Notes: generated by a model from the letters alone, not told the origin. Shown: positions 49,277-62,368, numbered from the stretch's first letter. The stretch: DNA of 64,000 nucleotides from Allacma fusca (GCA_947179485.1 OX359250.1:41610600-41674599), one strand, 5' to 3'. Program-made: numbers and translations.

Positions 49277-51579
49277 TAAAAAAACAGAGGTAAAAAGAGT
49301 AACTAGAAAATGAATTACTTGAGCTTGTCATTTCTTATTTTACAAACCACATGGCACTGGAGATGATGATACCTGAAGAGCATTACAGAACTAACAGAAG
49401 ACAACTACTAAAAGGTAAATAAGTAAATGGTCCCTATTTAAATCACCGACGACTAATTACAGGCTGTACACTCCGAGGGAATTCAAGGAGGTGGCCTCCA
49501 CCATCCTCAAAGAAAAATCCCCTTCCAGTATAATCTATAGGTAATTATATGCAGACAAACACATCAGTTACTATCTGTATTACTCATAGCCTTCGTTCGT
49601 ATTACTCTCCTAAGAAAATCCGATATAGAGGGACTGCTTCACCTATTAAAAAGTTTCCTGGGGGAAAAAAATCAGAATTGGTATGGGAGTGTGAAGATAT
49701 AAACATATCTTGGGATAGTATAAGAAGGAAAAAAAATCCTGAAAGTACGTCTTCCTCATATGTACATATGTAGATACATATGTACATACTCTCTATCTCT
49801 ATCTCCCTTGAAACACTAAATCCAGTTCGCTCCCGCATCCCTAATAAAAGGGTTTCGGCATCGTAAAAATCACAGTCAATTCAATTGCACACAACCAAAC
49901 AAGCTATTTATGTTCGCAGTCATCATAATTACAGTCTCCTTAAAAATCTCTTCCCTTTCCCTAGTCCCCTCCCGTCCTCGTATTTCTTCCATTTGGGAAA
50001 TCTGTCATTTCTCCTCTCATAAAATAAATCCACACAAGAGAAAAGAAAAATCCTTACACCCCCAATTTTAAATACACCACCAAGGATGTCCATCCAGTCA
50101 ACACATTTTTTTTAAACTCCTGTATCTATGTATCTCTTGAGCCCCTCAGAAGTCCTAAATATCCCATAATTACTCATGCATGCGTCTCTGTATATATATA
50201 TATATATAGTTCCATGGAATAGAAACAAAAACATGAGGAAGAGAGAGAGAATATGTTCCTTCAAGTTTTTAGAACTTTCGAGGAATAACAATAAGAAAAA
50301 GACCGCCAAACAGTTATCACATGTAATGGCTGAGTCCTAGATTTTTTTTCTGCAGTCAAATTCAACGGTCTCCGTGGTGTACCATACTCTGTTTCTCAGT
50401 ATCTATATTTCTCCTTAACTCTCATCCTGATTATCTATAGAGTCCTATACATCGTCTCTGCATCCACACATACAAGACAACGGTTTTCAAATTTAAGTCA
50501 AAATTGAGAGAGAGAGAGACGCTAGACAGAGAGAGACACACACATGGGCCACACTACACATGAGAGACGCATCCACACCACTTGTGCCACACACAAACAA
50601 TTTTAAGTACACAGAGTCCTAACAATGCTCATTTAACAAGTAAATAAGAGAAGACCGTCACCGCAATTACCGACCCACTTGATGTTAGAATTTTACCTGT
50701 CCCTTGATCATTGAACATGATGGAAGAATAAATGATTACCTTCCCTATTCCTATCCCCAAGATACATCTACATAGTGCTTCCACACTTATTTTCACATAC
50801 AATTACATACATTTTACTATGTATCCCTATTAAACTGTCCATGTCGATAGATAAGTATCCTAGTTACTTTTAGTTATAATAATACATGGAGTTGAGCGTC
50901 TCTGCAACTCCCTTATTATAAACACACAGCTACTCTCTAAATTATATGCTGCGTCTGCCCAAGTATTCTCTCTCTCTCTCTCGCTCTCTACATACATTAA
51001 AATATGCGTCTGTAGCCAAGGGAATGATATGATATAGTTGTTAATCCCGTCTCTTTGGATACTTACACGGCGAGTGATTGTGAGAGAGAGAGAGAGAAAA
51101 AAAAATGAAGCGACCCCATAAATAAAACGTTGTTTGCTCTCTTAAGAGTTCCTTACGTGCAGACAGTATGACAGCTATAGATGTAATAATAAGTATAAAA
51201 ATAGATATGGACTCTGGTGGTAAGAAGAAGTGGTGAGAGGAGGTAAATCTATATGTACTGAGAGAGAGAGGGAGAGAGAGAGGAACAGCATGGCTTCATA
51301 AAGGCTGATTGTCCTGCACGTTCGCGTCATTTAACGTCCCTACCTTTCATCATTCCGCAAGCCATTGCATGACTATAATTATTTTGACAATCGTGAATAA
51401 TCTATCTTTATTACGACTCAAAGACACCCAACAAGTGCAAACTCAAGAGGATTGTCCATCTCCCTCTCCTCCCTCATTCACAGTGGCGTCCTTCCCTACA
51501 TATACCAGCATACTTACATATGTACGTACAGGCAAGAGATATGTATCTCCTTAAATACCTCTCACTTTATTTAGTCGAG

Positions 51580-51659
<80 letters not shown>
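51580..51659. repeat. (TC)40 microsatellite, longest pure array
   Basis: About 80 bases of uninterrupted CT repeat. It gives a Ser-Leu run in a 60-codon frame. Confidence 0.98.
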
Positions 51660-51661
<2 letters not shown>

Positions 51662-51899
51662 AAACACTCCCTATATTTTTCTTATCATTCGGACAAATAT
51701 GATGCATCTCCATCCATAGGTGTACACACTATATGTATGTGTAGCTCTGGACCTTGCTAATTACCTCCTGAATGACTACGAGTCGTCCGCTCCTATCCTA
51801 ACCAATGCACCACTATGCTTTTTATCAAATCCAGCCTGACTCTGTATTTATAAAGTAGACCGCATATCCTTCAAATTGTATAATTCCCATAACTGTAAT

Positions 51900-51926
51900 A
51901 GTAGTAGTAGTAATAATAATAATAAG
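51900..51926. repeat. (TAG)n(TAA)n trinucleotide repeat
   Basis: Four TAG units pass into four or five TAA units. Confidence 0.9.
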
Positions 51927-54356
51927 AGTGCCAGCAGCACCTACTCCACAATAAGGATGGATATCTTAGGCCTTGATCGTAATGCCTTTTTCTGTGGGGC
52001 TAAAGTACGTAATTACCTTCTCTCCTTCAACTTTCCTAGTAATGCAAACAATCCGAGGAAAAATTGTCTCTGGCCAAAAGTTCATACACATTGGACATTA
52101 TTAGGAACTACCCGAGTGTCCACTCGTCAGTGTGCCTCCACCATGTTAGAGTACAACCCTTGTATAGTAAAACGTGAATGACCGTTGGAAATTGCTTCCA
52201 GATTCCTTCTACTATATACATAGTACATATAGCTGATTTTTAATCTTATTATTAATATTAACATCATTCATTAGTACTACATCGGGCTAATGATTCAACC
52301 AAAGGGAATACAAGTTGAGAGGCATGTACGGGAGAAAGTATCAACGTCCGTAATTGTCACTAATGGGCTTACAATCAGATCAGAAGCCCACATTCAATTT
52401 ATTAATACACAATAAAACCGTTCTCTCTCGCATTTCTCCGAGGAGCCGACCTTTCCCCAGAGCATCAGAGAGTACCGCAACAACACACAAAAAAAAACAA
52501 TTATTTATTGCTCAAAACATAAAACCAGTGATTACATACATGTGTGGTCAATACAGAGGAGCACATTTACCTACTACAAAAATTGTATCCGACCCGACAG
52601 GGGAGAAACCTAAGGCAATTCTCAATTTGGCTATTGACACACACACACACACACATATCTATATATATAAAACTGTACAATATGTAATTTACATTTATGC
52701 TGTAGACAAGAACAAAGGTCTTTCTTCAAAGGACTGGCCACTACTCCCTGTCCAAAGAGAGATCACTAATTACTGAAGGAAGTGGTGCATTTGAGTGAGT
52801 GAAATATAGAGAGAGAGAAAGAGAGATCGGTGCGCGAAACAAGAGCAGACAAAGGTAGATTCAGACCAGGGATCCCGAATTACATTGATTTAAAAATCAC
52901 ATGAGTGTACACAGAATACATACGTTTGTCTACGTATGTACGTAAGGACCTTGAAATGAAATCATTTGAGGCATTAATTACTCTCTTCGTTTTGATTTCC
53001 CAACCTCCTTTGTAAGTTTTCGCTGCACTTGTGACCAAGAACGTACATACAATTACAAATGTCTGCGTTTATACATCTCGCCATCCCCTGAGTAAATAAG
53101 TACACACACTATGTACATATTGTACATCCCTGGTTTGAGCCAGGAGTCAGGAACCTGACCATATCTGCAAGTCTGGCTTTGAACCCCTCATTGTGAAATT
53201 GACAGAACAGTTGGGGAAAAAAAGTCTGACTGTAAATCCCCCCTTGACTCCAGGAAATTTCATATATGATGATCAATTTCTCAAAAACACTCCCAAATAA
53301 TTTAGTCAAAGAGGATAATGAGTTTGGACATAGGGAAAAGGAAAATACAAACACGAAAATCCTTAGTAATATTGGATACTCACTCAAGGGCTCACACAAC
53401 CACACAGAGAATCCTATAATATATCTAACTATAACCCCATATGTATCTATGTACATGTAGATAATTGTATGCATGTATGCAAACCTGCCACTACAAGTTA
53501 CCTGGTTAAATTCATCCTAGTGGGATCCTACCATATTTATAAAAAAAAAAAGCATAAGGGCAACAAATGGAAGCCAGTCCAAGTTGAGACCAACAGAACT
53601 CCCGATCTATCGCTTATAATTCCCACTAATAATTGCTCCCTATGACTTCATCAAACTTTTAATCAGTTTCACTTTTGACTCTCTCACTCACTCAGGCAGC
53701 CTGCCTCCCTGCCCTGTCAAAACCTCGTGAACACAAACAAGAGAAAGATCAGTGGGAAGTGGGAAGCCAGTGGCTAGGAGAGGTTCCGTATGTACATACA
53801 ATGTATCTATAGATATACATAGACACATGTATCTACTACGGACATGAGTCGGCACATTAAACAAGGCTAGTAACAGCAGTAATTAAGTGCCAGTAGATAG
53901 ACAACTTAAATCTCGGCTTGTCTAAAACCTCACATAAGTCAATATATAGTATTCCCACACTCACACACACACACATACATAATTACATACAAAAACACAC
54001 ACACTATATTAAATATACTTACAGAGCTCCAAACATACAACTAGCAGACATTGCTAAAAGTGCACAGTAGTGAGTGTAGTTGCCTCGGATACGAGTTTTA
54101 TGAACCTATTTCGGAGGTCACTTCAAAGATTTGTTCCTCTAACCCCAGAATTGTTTCTACAATCGAGAATGTGTGGCGTAATAGTGTTAATGTACAAGGA
54201 TACCTATGGCGGAAACATATTTATATAAATCCTTCTCCCACAGGTATCACTACATCCTCCGTTACATAGGATACATATTTCAAAGTCAAAACAGTCAGTA
54301 GTATCAAAGGGGAAACCAAAGGAGCGAGAGAGACGTAAAGAGAGAGGGAGAGCGAA

Positions 54357-54357
<1 letters not shown>

Positions 54358-54388
<31 letters not shown>
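54358..54388. repeat. (GA)15 microsatellite
   Basis: Pure GA repeat preceded by about 30 bases of degenerate GA units. Confidence 0.95.
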
Positions 54389-54390
<2 letters not shown>

Positions 54391-55606
54391 TGCAGAACTA
54401 CAGAGAGATCGGGTAAAGTCCGTTTCGGGCAATAATTAACTCTCCCTGGTTGGCTAACACGTCCTCTCTCCTTCTATGTTACATCCAATTAGTGCATGTC
54501 AACTTGCTGGGTCAACCTCATGACGATGAACTTTGAAGCCACTTCAAAGCTTTCAACCACCTTCCTCAAAAGTAGTTGTGTACTCACACTCACTTGGAAA
54601 TCCAACTTGAACAAGCAAATCTATTTATTAGCTAAATGCTTTCATGAGACCGTCTCACAAACCTCCTCACTTCATACATACATGCATCCTGTCCAATAGG
54701 AAACAATCATAGTAACAATAATAATTATTATTACAGACGCATGCTCATTTCCTGTCAAATTAATTACATCCATACGTTAAAACATCCCCATATAAAATTC
54801 CTATCCAGAAACCTAGAATAGATGTCTTACTGGAAGAGCATTCTAGAATCTTAATTTTCCCTCTATATATTCTCTCCTTTCAAGGAGTAAAAGATAATTG
54901 ATCTCCCACAAAGGACAAAAGCCTTAAAAACAAATGACTTTAAAATCCTCCAGAGTCAAAAATTGAGATCAATTTATGTAAACTGGAAAATTTCCAGTGG
55001 ACTCACCACACTATGTAGGAATGTCCAGTCAAATTATTATCACCAGAGAATGGACGAGGCCAGAGAGGAGAAACGCGTCACCTGTCTTCCATTCCCTATC
55101 AGCCTAATGACCACTCTCCCAATACATAAGATATCATATACATCCCCGAATACATGTAGATAGATACATAACTATATACAACTCCAAGACTCCAAGCTCC
55201 AGGATTTCCCAACAAGCCTCATCTCATCTGCCAAATAGCAAAAAAGTACGGGGAGCAAAATCAGAAAGAGACAGACAAGACGGACGGATTCCACCCAACA
55301 CCACGTCAAAGATGATATATAACAAAAATATAAAATCCCATCAAATCCTCCCTATACCCTCTGTACATGAATACATCCCACAAATTTTAAATTCATCCCA
55401 TAGAATAAATTCCACATGAACACACGTCCAAGTGATAGAGAAAGCACCTGAGAGAAAAAAAAAATATCTCATATGTCTCTCCTCTTGTCTTCTCAGAGCC
55501 GATGAGCTGCTGTAAGGAGGAGACGAGAAGTTGAAAAGGACAAGTGTAAGTATCTAATCTAAAGCACTGGCCATTATGACTTGTACTGAGCACGTCCCCC
55601 TTTGAC

Positions 55607-55660
55607 AATAACAACCACCACAACAGCAACAACAACAACAGCAACAACAGCAACAAGAAG
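55607..55660. repeat. (CAA)n/(CAG)n trinucleotide repeat
   Basis: CAA units with interspersed CAG and CCA units; poly-Gln/Asn-like on plus and poly-Leu on minus. Confidence 0.9.
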
Positions 55661-56614
55661 TAAGTAGAAGATGAAGAAAAAATAAAGGGGAAAAAAAACC
55701 TAGGCTGTAGTCAATCCCTCATAGGAAAATCAGCCCGGGAGTGGATACTTATATAAATTACCAGTAGTAATTTAAATAGTGTTAAAGAGAGTATCGTGTG
55801 TGAGGAGAGCCGTGCAAATGTGCTGTTTGTGTAAACAAAAGGAATTACTGTGGCTAGGAACATATTAGGGGGAGTGTATCTTATACTCACAGTGCTTATT
55901 AACCTGGCATAGTGTACTTACTCTGTCCATATATCTACACATACAAAATCCATTGCTCTTTTTCTATAGGGGACATGACATGGTATCGCAAAAGGGACAA
56001 AAACTGAGACTACATCATATATGTATCGTATCTCCGTCACATGCTTATAGTAATTATATGTATATGTACCTATGTCTATCTATGTAACATACATAGTAAA
56101 GTAGTAGGTATTACAAAACATTACGATTAAAAGAAAATCCACTGCTGTGGGTTTCAATGTCTCGATCGCGTGACAGAAGAGAAGAGTCTCACAAATATAT
56201 ACGTACATAAGGTGTATAAGTTCCGTCTCTCATACACTCTAACATTATGGAACAACTTTGGTGGTCTTCATAGTTATTACACAGTTGGCTCTGAGCAAAT
56301 CTCTGACGAGCTTATAACACTCTTTTTAACCAAAACCAACTTCTTTTTTTTACTCTTTCTCTCTCTCTTCTTTGAGTCGTCTATATCCTTCGGACGTAAT
56401 GACCAACTCCTATAGACAAGTCAGAATATGTAGAGTATCTGTAATTAGTAATTTTTCAACTATGCTCACATTTCACTGCCTCCTCAGAGAACAAGAAGGT
56501 ATTTCTCATATTTACACACTCCGTCCGAGATAGTATTAGGAGCTACATACATACATACATATGGAAATTCCTACAGAAATGCATTCTATATGCCAACGTG
56601 ATTTCCTTATCTTC

Positions 56615-56653
56615 CTCTCTCTCTCTCTCTCTCTCTCTCCCACACACACACAC
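56615..56653. repeat. Compound (CT)n(CA)n microsatellite
   Basis: CT run of about 25 bases, CC, then a CA run of about 13 bases. Confidence 0.95.
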
Positions 56654-56844
56654 GTCTCGTCCATATAATTTGAGTAAAATACATTAACGATTCCTCAAAC
56701 CAATCATAATCATCTCCACACCTCATCTACGATTGGATACACACGAACAAAGTGGCTGATTAGTACAATCACATCACTTTAAGGAAATGACTTGAGAGCC
56801 ATTCAACCACTACCTTCGTAATCCTACGTCTCTCCTCAAAACTG

Positions 56845-56854
56845 CCCCCCCCCC
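56845..56854. repeat. C10 homopolymer
   Basis: Ten C residues. Confidence 0.9.
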
Positions 56855-57053
56855 ATTTCAAGCCTACTCCTATTTTTTTCCCCTATTGGATTCACAGGAG
56901 TCATAGTCTAGTAGATACTCAACTCTTTCCCCTCTCAGTCTTACAAGTGCACAAATATAAATTCCTCGTTTGAAACAAACCCAAAACCATCTACATATGT
57001 ATGCTTTGAAACATCCCCTTTTCTTTGAGTCTTTCGCTCATTTGTGAATTCAC

Positions 57054-57055
<2 letters not shown>

Positions 57056-57091
<36 letters not shown>
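57056..57091. repeat. (TC)18 microsatellite
   Basis: Pure CT repeat. Confidence 0.95.
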
Positions 57092-57092
<1 letters not shown>

Positions 57093-57843
57093 AAGGAAAA
57101 ATTGATTTCCCATAGAATAACAAGTCATAGTTTTTACACGGGGGGACGATCAGAGTGAAAACAGGTATCTATCTATAGGTAATTACCTACATTAACCAGT
57201 ACAGTATGCAATAATGCCAGTTAAATCAACCCTTTGAAAATATATCGTGGTGGATTTTGTCAATATAAATGCAGACCTTTCCTCTCAAACGGCTCAAGGA
57301 ATGCCTTCAAGGGATTATTTTAAAACTCTCACATCCTCCGTACTCTCTGTCAGTACTACACGATATTATACTTATTAACAGGTATATTTTATTTCGGATC
57401 CCTAACAATAAACACTTCCCGTAGGTAGATACTTGTAGTAGCTCGTGTAATTTTCTGGAATTGCCGGGATAGCCCTTGAGTTGAACCTAATTGCAAAAAT
57501 ACGCTCAGCCGCCTAAACCCTCCAGCCTCCTATAAACTAATGAATTACAGGGAAGAGATCTTTTTGGGAGGCGTATGTATTTATTTGTAATGGACATTCA
57601 AGCCTAGGCATTGAATGAATACAAACAAGCACACACACACACATCCTCATCCTCATCTTAAATCTCCAATAAAGAAAATCTTTACCACACAATTCGGGAA
57701 TTAAGGGAAACAACGTGCTACAAAAACACCAAGTTGATTTCCCAACTGGCATCATAATTTCCCTTTTCAAGGACCTATGGAAAAAAAAACTTGTTGGGGA
57801 AAACACATCTCAAAAAAGGTAGACTGCTAATAACAAATAGAAC

Positions 57844-57899
57844 GGAGAGAGAGAGAGAGAGCAAAAGAGTGGAGGGAGAGAGGGAGAGAGAGAGAGAGA
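57844..57899. repeat. (GA)n paired tracts
   Basis: Two GA tracts (57844-57862 and 57867-57899) separated by CAAAA, with several GGG interruptions. Confidence 0.9.
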
Positions 57900-58726
57900 A
57901 AAGGGTAGAGAATTACGAGTTCAATTACCACCTGTCCCCTCTGGTTGCTCTAATGTAACTTGAAATGTTACCTTTAAGGGTTTAACATGACATTTTGGTC
58001 ATTTCATCAACATCTTTCCTTGCTCTTCTCCTCACCTCCCCAACAATGACTGCCTTCACGAGTTATGTATCGAACACAAAATTGACTCTTCGACCGTACA
58101 CAAAATCATCTCACAGGGCTTAAACTCATATGAGAGGGTACATGTGTGAGTGTGTGAGAGAGAGAGAACAAGCTGGAGAGGCTAGGAAAAAATATATAAA
58201 GTACCATGAAGGGGGGAAAAAACTTGTCACTTTCAAATTGACATTATTTCCAAAGCACAGTAATGATCTGTCCGGACAAGACTTGTCAATGTTAGTTTTG
58301 TACTCAAGCTGTTCATGTATATCACGGACAACAAAATCAAGTACACTAGTACAATTGGGATCCATATCCATGGATTTTTACAACTGTCGAATAGGAATCA
58401 TTGTTTTTTTTTTGTAAAAAAAAAAAGAAAGAGATTTCTTTTTATCATCAACACTGTGCGTGGCTACAATTACGATACAGACTCCAAATGACAAAAGCCT
58501 ATACCAAGGAATAGTTCCATAGTAACATTATACATTTGAATTTCACACTGATCCGCATAATCTTGAGGATCATGTCTTTGATGACATTCTCTGAATATAA
58601 TATTATTCACACTATGTATCTAACCTAGAAGTACCTGGAGTTAATATACTAATTTTACTTCCCTAATGTATTCAAAAGAAGGAATAGATTCCTTTGAAAT
58701 GTTCTTAGATATAAAAAAAAATCTAA

Positions 58727-58761
58727 TCATTATCATCATCATCCTCATCATCATCATCATC
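58727..58761. repeat. (CAT)n microsatellite
   Basis: CAT units with one TAT and one CCT interruption. Confidence 0.9.
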
Positions 58762-59489
58762 CCGATCGGAAAGGAAAGCATCCTTTGAGAATCCGCTCGC
58801 TCACAGCCCTCAAACATAGATATATACACAGCCAGTGATTAAATCACACTTACTTTGGTCTCATGGAAAATCTCCTTTCCCCGCTTCCCAAATGAGCGGA
58901 CTGAGAAGATATCCTATGAGTATTTACGGAGGAATAATTATAGTAATCCAGGATTTACAAAGGGATTGAGGAGCACTTATTACGAAAGGTAGACACTCTC
59001 CGCATCTATCACCTAACAAGATGGGGGCTGACGGTCCGGAGAATAGAATCTTCTTCCATCTGACTCCCTCAGCCGTAATACCTTCTGACGGGAGTCTTTT
59101 ATCGGAGTAAAGTAGTAGCGTCTAGTGTCAAATCAGTAGCAGAGGAGGAAGGAGTTTGGATAATGAAAATAATTGAAAAGAATACGGCCTATGGTTATCA
59201 CCACTGGAAGACGAACAAGATGAAGAAGAGGAAGAAAAAGAAGAAGAGCAGAAGAGATTAGAGGCAAATTCACAATTATTATACATCCTCTACAGATAGA
59301 TACAGAGACACTATGTACATACATACGTACATACGGGGAAAAAGGGAATCACTAGGAAAAATAATAGTAGAGTCAAGTACCTTTTTGGACCACCCACATT
59401 TCCCCCGATAAAGTCCTAAGCAAGCTCAATGTGAGTGTCTAGAGATATGTATGGATCCTAAAGGTAGCGCTATAATTTCCCTTATAATA

Positions 59490-59510
59490 TCTCTCTCTCT
59501 CTCTCTCTCT
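59490..59510. repeat. (TC)10 microsatellite
   Basis: Pure CT repeat; first of five GA/TC tracts within 900 bases. Confidence 0.9.
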
Positions 59511-59671
59511 GTTACCTCAACACACATCAATTTTTTTTTCGGAGTCTCCGCTCCATGGAAAATCCCGCTTTTAAATAAAAAAATCAATCTCATTTCTTTT
59601 CTATGACTTCTCCGTTCCATTCTAATTTCCAGCGAAAGCATTGCCAGTCACAATGAAAGCTATTGACTGCA

Positions 59672-59695
59672 AGAGGGAGAGAGAGAGAGAGAGAG
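59672..59695. repeat. (GA)n microsatellite
   Basis: GA repeat with one GGG interruption at its left end. Confidence 0.9.
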
Positions 59696-59781
59696 GAAAC
59701 CAAAACCAACAAATCGATAGTAACTACAAGTCACTACCACTTTACCATTTACTCCGGGGCCCGGCTCATTTCAATCAGGCT

Positions 59782-59788
59782 GAGAGAG

Positions 59789-59822
<34 letters not shown>
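59782..59822. repeat. (GA)n microsatellite
   Basis: GA repeat with one GC interruption near the left end. Confidence 0.95.
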
Positions 59823-59823
<1 letters not shown>

Positions 59824-59977
59824 CCCAATCATGTACATTTGTATATAGTTACCTATCTATATGATAAAAGATGGACGAGGAGGAAGAGAGACAACCCTTT
59901 TAACCCCATGCCTGACGAAAACGAGCTATAAATTCCAAATTAATGGAGTGCTCAGGAACTACTATACTTTCTGCCTT

Positions 59978-59981
<4 letters not shown>

Positions 59982-60012
<31 letters not shown>
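59982..60012. repeat. (TC)15 microsatellite
   Basis: Pure CT repeat lying between two GA tracts of opposite orientation. Confidence 0.95.
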
Positions 60013-60018
<6 letters not shown>

Positions 60019-60309
60019 TCTCACACATACAGAGGAGACTCTATTTATGCAAGCCCATGTCTATATTCATAGCTCAGTCTGAGGGTATTATTACCGGAGC
60101 CTTGAAGGATAGCTACTGTACACACAGTACATACATAATTACATATGTATGACTATGTACTAGATACACATACAAGACTCATCCAGAGTGACTGAATGAG
60201 TGAGAGAGACAGGAGAGTCATATCGTATGGGCAGGTTCCCCTCTGAGACTCATACCTAGGAGTTTCCTTTTACCTATTATTGAAATCATTTGAATAGACA
60301 AGAGAACGA

Positions 60310-60310
<1 letters not shown>

Positions 60311-60352
<42 letters not shown>
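60311..60352. repeat. (GA)n microsatellite
   Basis: GA repeat with one GGG interruption at the left end. Confidence 0.95.
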
Positions 60353-60354
<2 letters not shown>

Positions 60355-60881
60355 CAGGACTCAAGTGAAGCCAACTTCCCAACTCTTTTCGGATCCGATT
60401 GGACAGACTTTATTCTGATCTTCATCATGATTTTTCTTCATCATCAAAATCCTCCTCATACAGTTGTAGTCCTCCTTCATTTCAAAATGACAAAACGAAT
60501 AAATACCCTCCTCTTTCAAAACCCATCACTTATGACTATCTATTTCCCTATTTTTCTCTATCCCTCCGAATTTCCAGGGTAGAATCGCATAAATCACATA
60601 TGAATAACTAAGCCCCATACGAAAAAAAAGTCACTTATCCATCCTTCCTCGTTGCAAAAAAACATCTATCTTTTCCACTCTCTCTAATCATTTCTAATCC
60701 TCGTAGAAAATGACCATTTTTTGTGTTTAAACAAAACAAAATCTAATGCATTGTTCCATATACATACTCTCCTTAAAATATTAGAGAATGCTAGACAAGA
60801 GATTTATAGATAGATACATGAAGTCTCAACAAGAGAAAGTCTCATTTCAGGGAAATCCCTTTCCTTTCCCCAACTCTTCCT

Positions 60882-60910
60882 TCTCCTCCTCCTCCTCCTC
60901 CTCCTCCTCC
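60882..60910. repeat. (CCT)9 microsatellite
   Basis: Pure CTC repeat (poly-Glu on minus). Confidence 0.95.
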
Positions 60911-61401
60911 GTCCCTAATCTTACTAAACTTACTCCAAGTACATATTTAAAACAATGCTCATTGTGAGCCTCTCCAAAGACTGTACAACTACCTACGTAC
61001 ATATGGGGCTGGCTCCAAAACCCTTGGAACATATATGAGACTGTAGGGAAAGCTCAGTTATCCTCAAAATCTTTGACTGTAAAATAATACCAAAAGAAAA
61101 ATGAATTGATCGACAGTAGGCTCCGAAAATAGCCCCATATAGTCAAAATACATGTCTGAGTCTATCCAGAGGAAGAACAGGAAGAATACAGGAGCTACTT
61201 GAGATTTTCAAATGAGAAAACAAGACTTGTATAGATAGGCATATCTGTCTACATATGTACATATAATTATGTCAATACCATATTGTAAGTATATCTCAAA
61301 GCAACGAAGCATAGTAAGGACTTGTTATATTATCGATTATTATTACAATGCACACAGATAATAACAACTACTTCTGACTTGTCAGCCTTATTACAAGGGA
61401 A

Positions 61402-61424
61402 TCTCTCTCTCTCTCTCTCTCTCT
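61402..61424. repeat. (TC)11 microsatellite
   Basis: Pure CT repeat; a short GA tract follows at 61556-61575. Confidence 0.9.
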
Positions 61425-62348
61425 GTATATATGTACCTATTTGTAGATATCTAGAGGCACGCATAAGTTTGAGCTTTCATTGAAAATACCCGAGAAGAGA
61501 AAGAGTTGGTGGAGGGAAATGGAACCATCTATGCAGCCGCGTTTATACACGAAGAGAAAGAGAGAGAGAGAGAGGCACAAAAGAGCGCCGGAAAGATCGA
61601 TCTCTCATTAATTACCGGCAGAATATTACACTCTTCAGCTTCAGTTGAACTCATCACATGCATGCCTGGATTTCATAGCATTTTATCCTTGGCTCGCTCC
61701 TTCTTTATTCTGTATAACCAGCCAGGCAGCCAACAATCTCTGCAACTAACGTCAGTCCGTTCCTCCGAATCTCTCCAAATACATACAGGAATTGTATACA
61801 TAAATATCAACATGTACATACATACAAGGACCCTACACATAGTGAGATACATAGATGGATACGTATTTTCCTGTACACTCAAAAGCTTACTCAAGCAGAT
61901 ATGCTCTATAGTGTCTCTCCTCCCTATGTATATACGTAATTACATAGAGTCAGAGCCTTCCTCAGCCCAAATCCAAAGTCCTTTATCCTAATTCCACAAT
62001 GTCATTTCCTATCCATATAAATTACATATAAATTCACATAAGTAGTCGTAGATACTCCACATGTCCATTGGCTCCAGCCTACACAAGCACTATTAATTCC
62101 AATATATCCTCCATCCTCTCAACCAGTACCCTCCACTCCAGCCCATATGACTGAAACTATAGTCAAGGAACAGATATGTATCTACCCTGAAACATACTAA
62201 ATTCTCCGTATATCCACTCTCATTAGGAATTCTCCTGATAATAGTGACGGTAGTATGAAAAGTAGTTAGTAATAATAATAATCATAGTAATAATAGGAAA
62301 TATCCCATGTACAAAACTTTCTACCCCTTTCCCTCCACATGACACATA

Positions 62349-62368
62349 CACACACACACACACACACA
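62349..62368. repeat. (CA)10 microsatellite
   Basis: Pure CA repeat followed by a short GA tract. Confidence 0.9.

Larger units (their letters stand above)
46001..56000. other. Quiet non-coding region
   Basis: Mostly unique AT-rich sequence with frequent TACATA/TATGTA and TAATTA words. The longest frame, 52,354-52,776 (+, 140 codons), crosses a CA repeat, has no recognisable domain and is within chance expectation. Small tracts not listed elsewhere are CA at 52640-52656 and GA at 50507-50519, 51079-51095 and 51261-51282. Confidence 0.75.

Noticed and set aside
52354-52776. 140-codon plus-strand open frame
   Set aside because: Length is within chance expectation for six frames of 64 kb. It crosses a CA repeat, and no family is recognisable.
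53109-53474. 121-codon minus-strand hydrophobic frame
   Set aside because: Phe/Leu/Ile richness follows from A-rich plus-strand sequence. There is no conserved motif.
61506-61991. 161-codon plus-strand open frame
   Set aside because: Includes an Arg-Glu run from a GA tract and translated TACATA words, with no domain or splice support.
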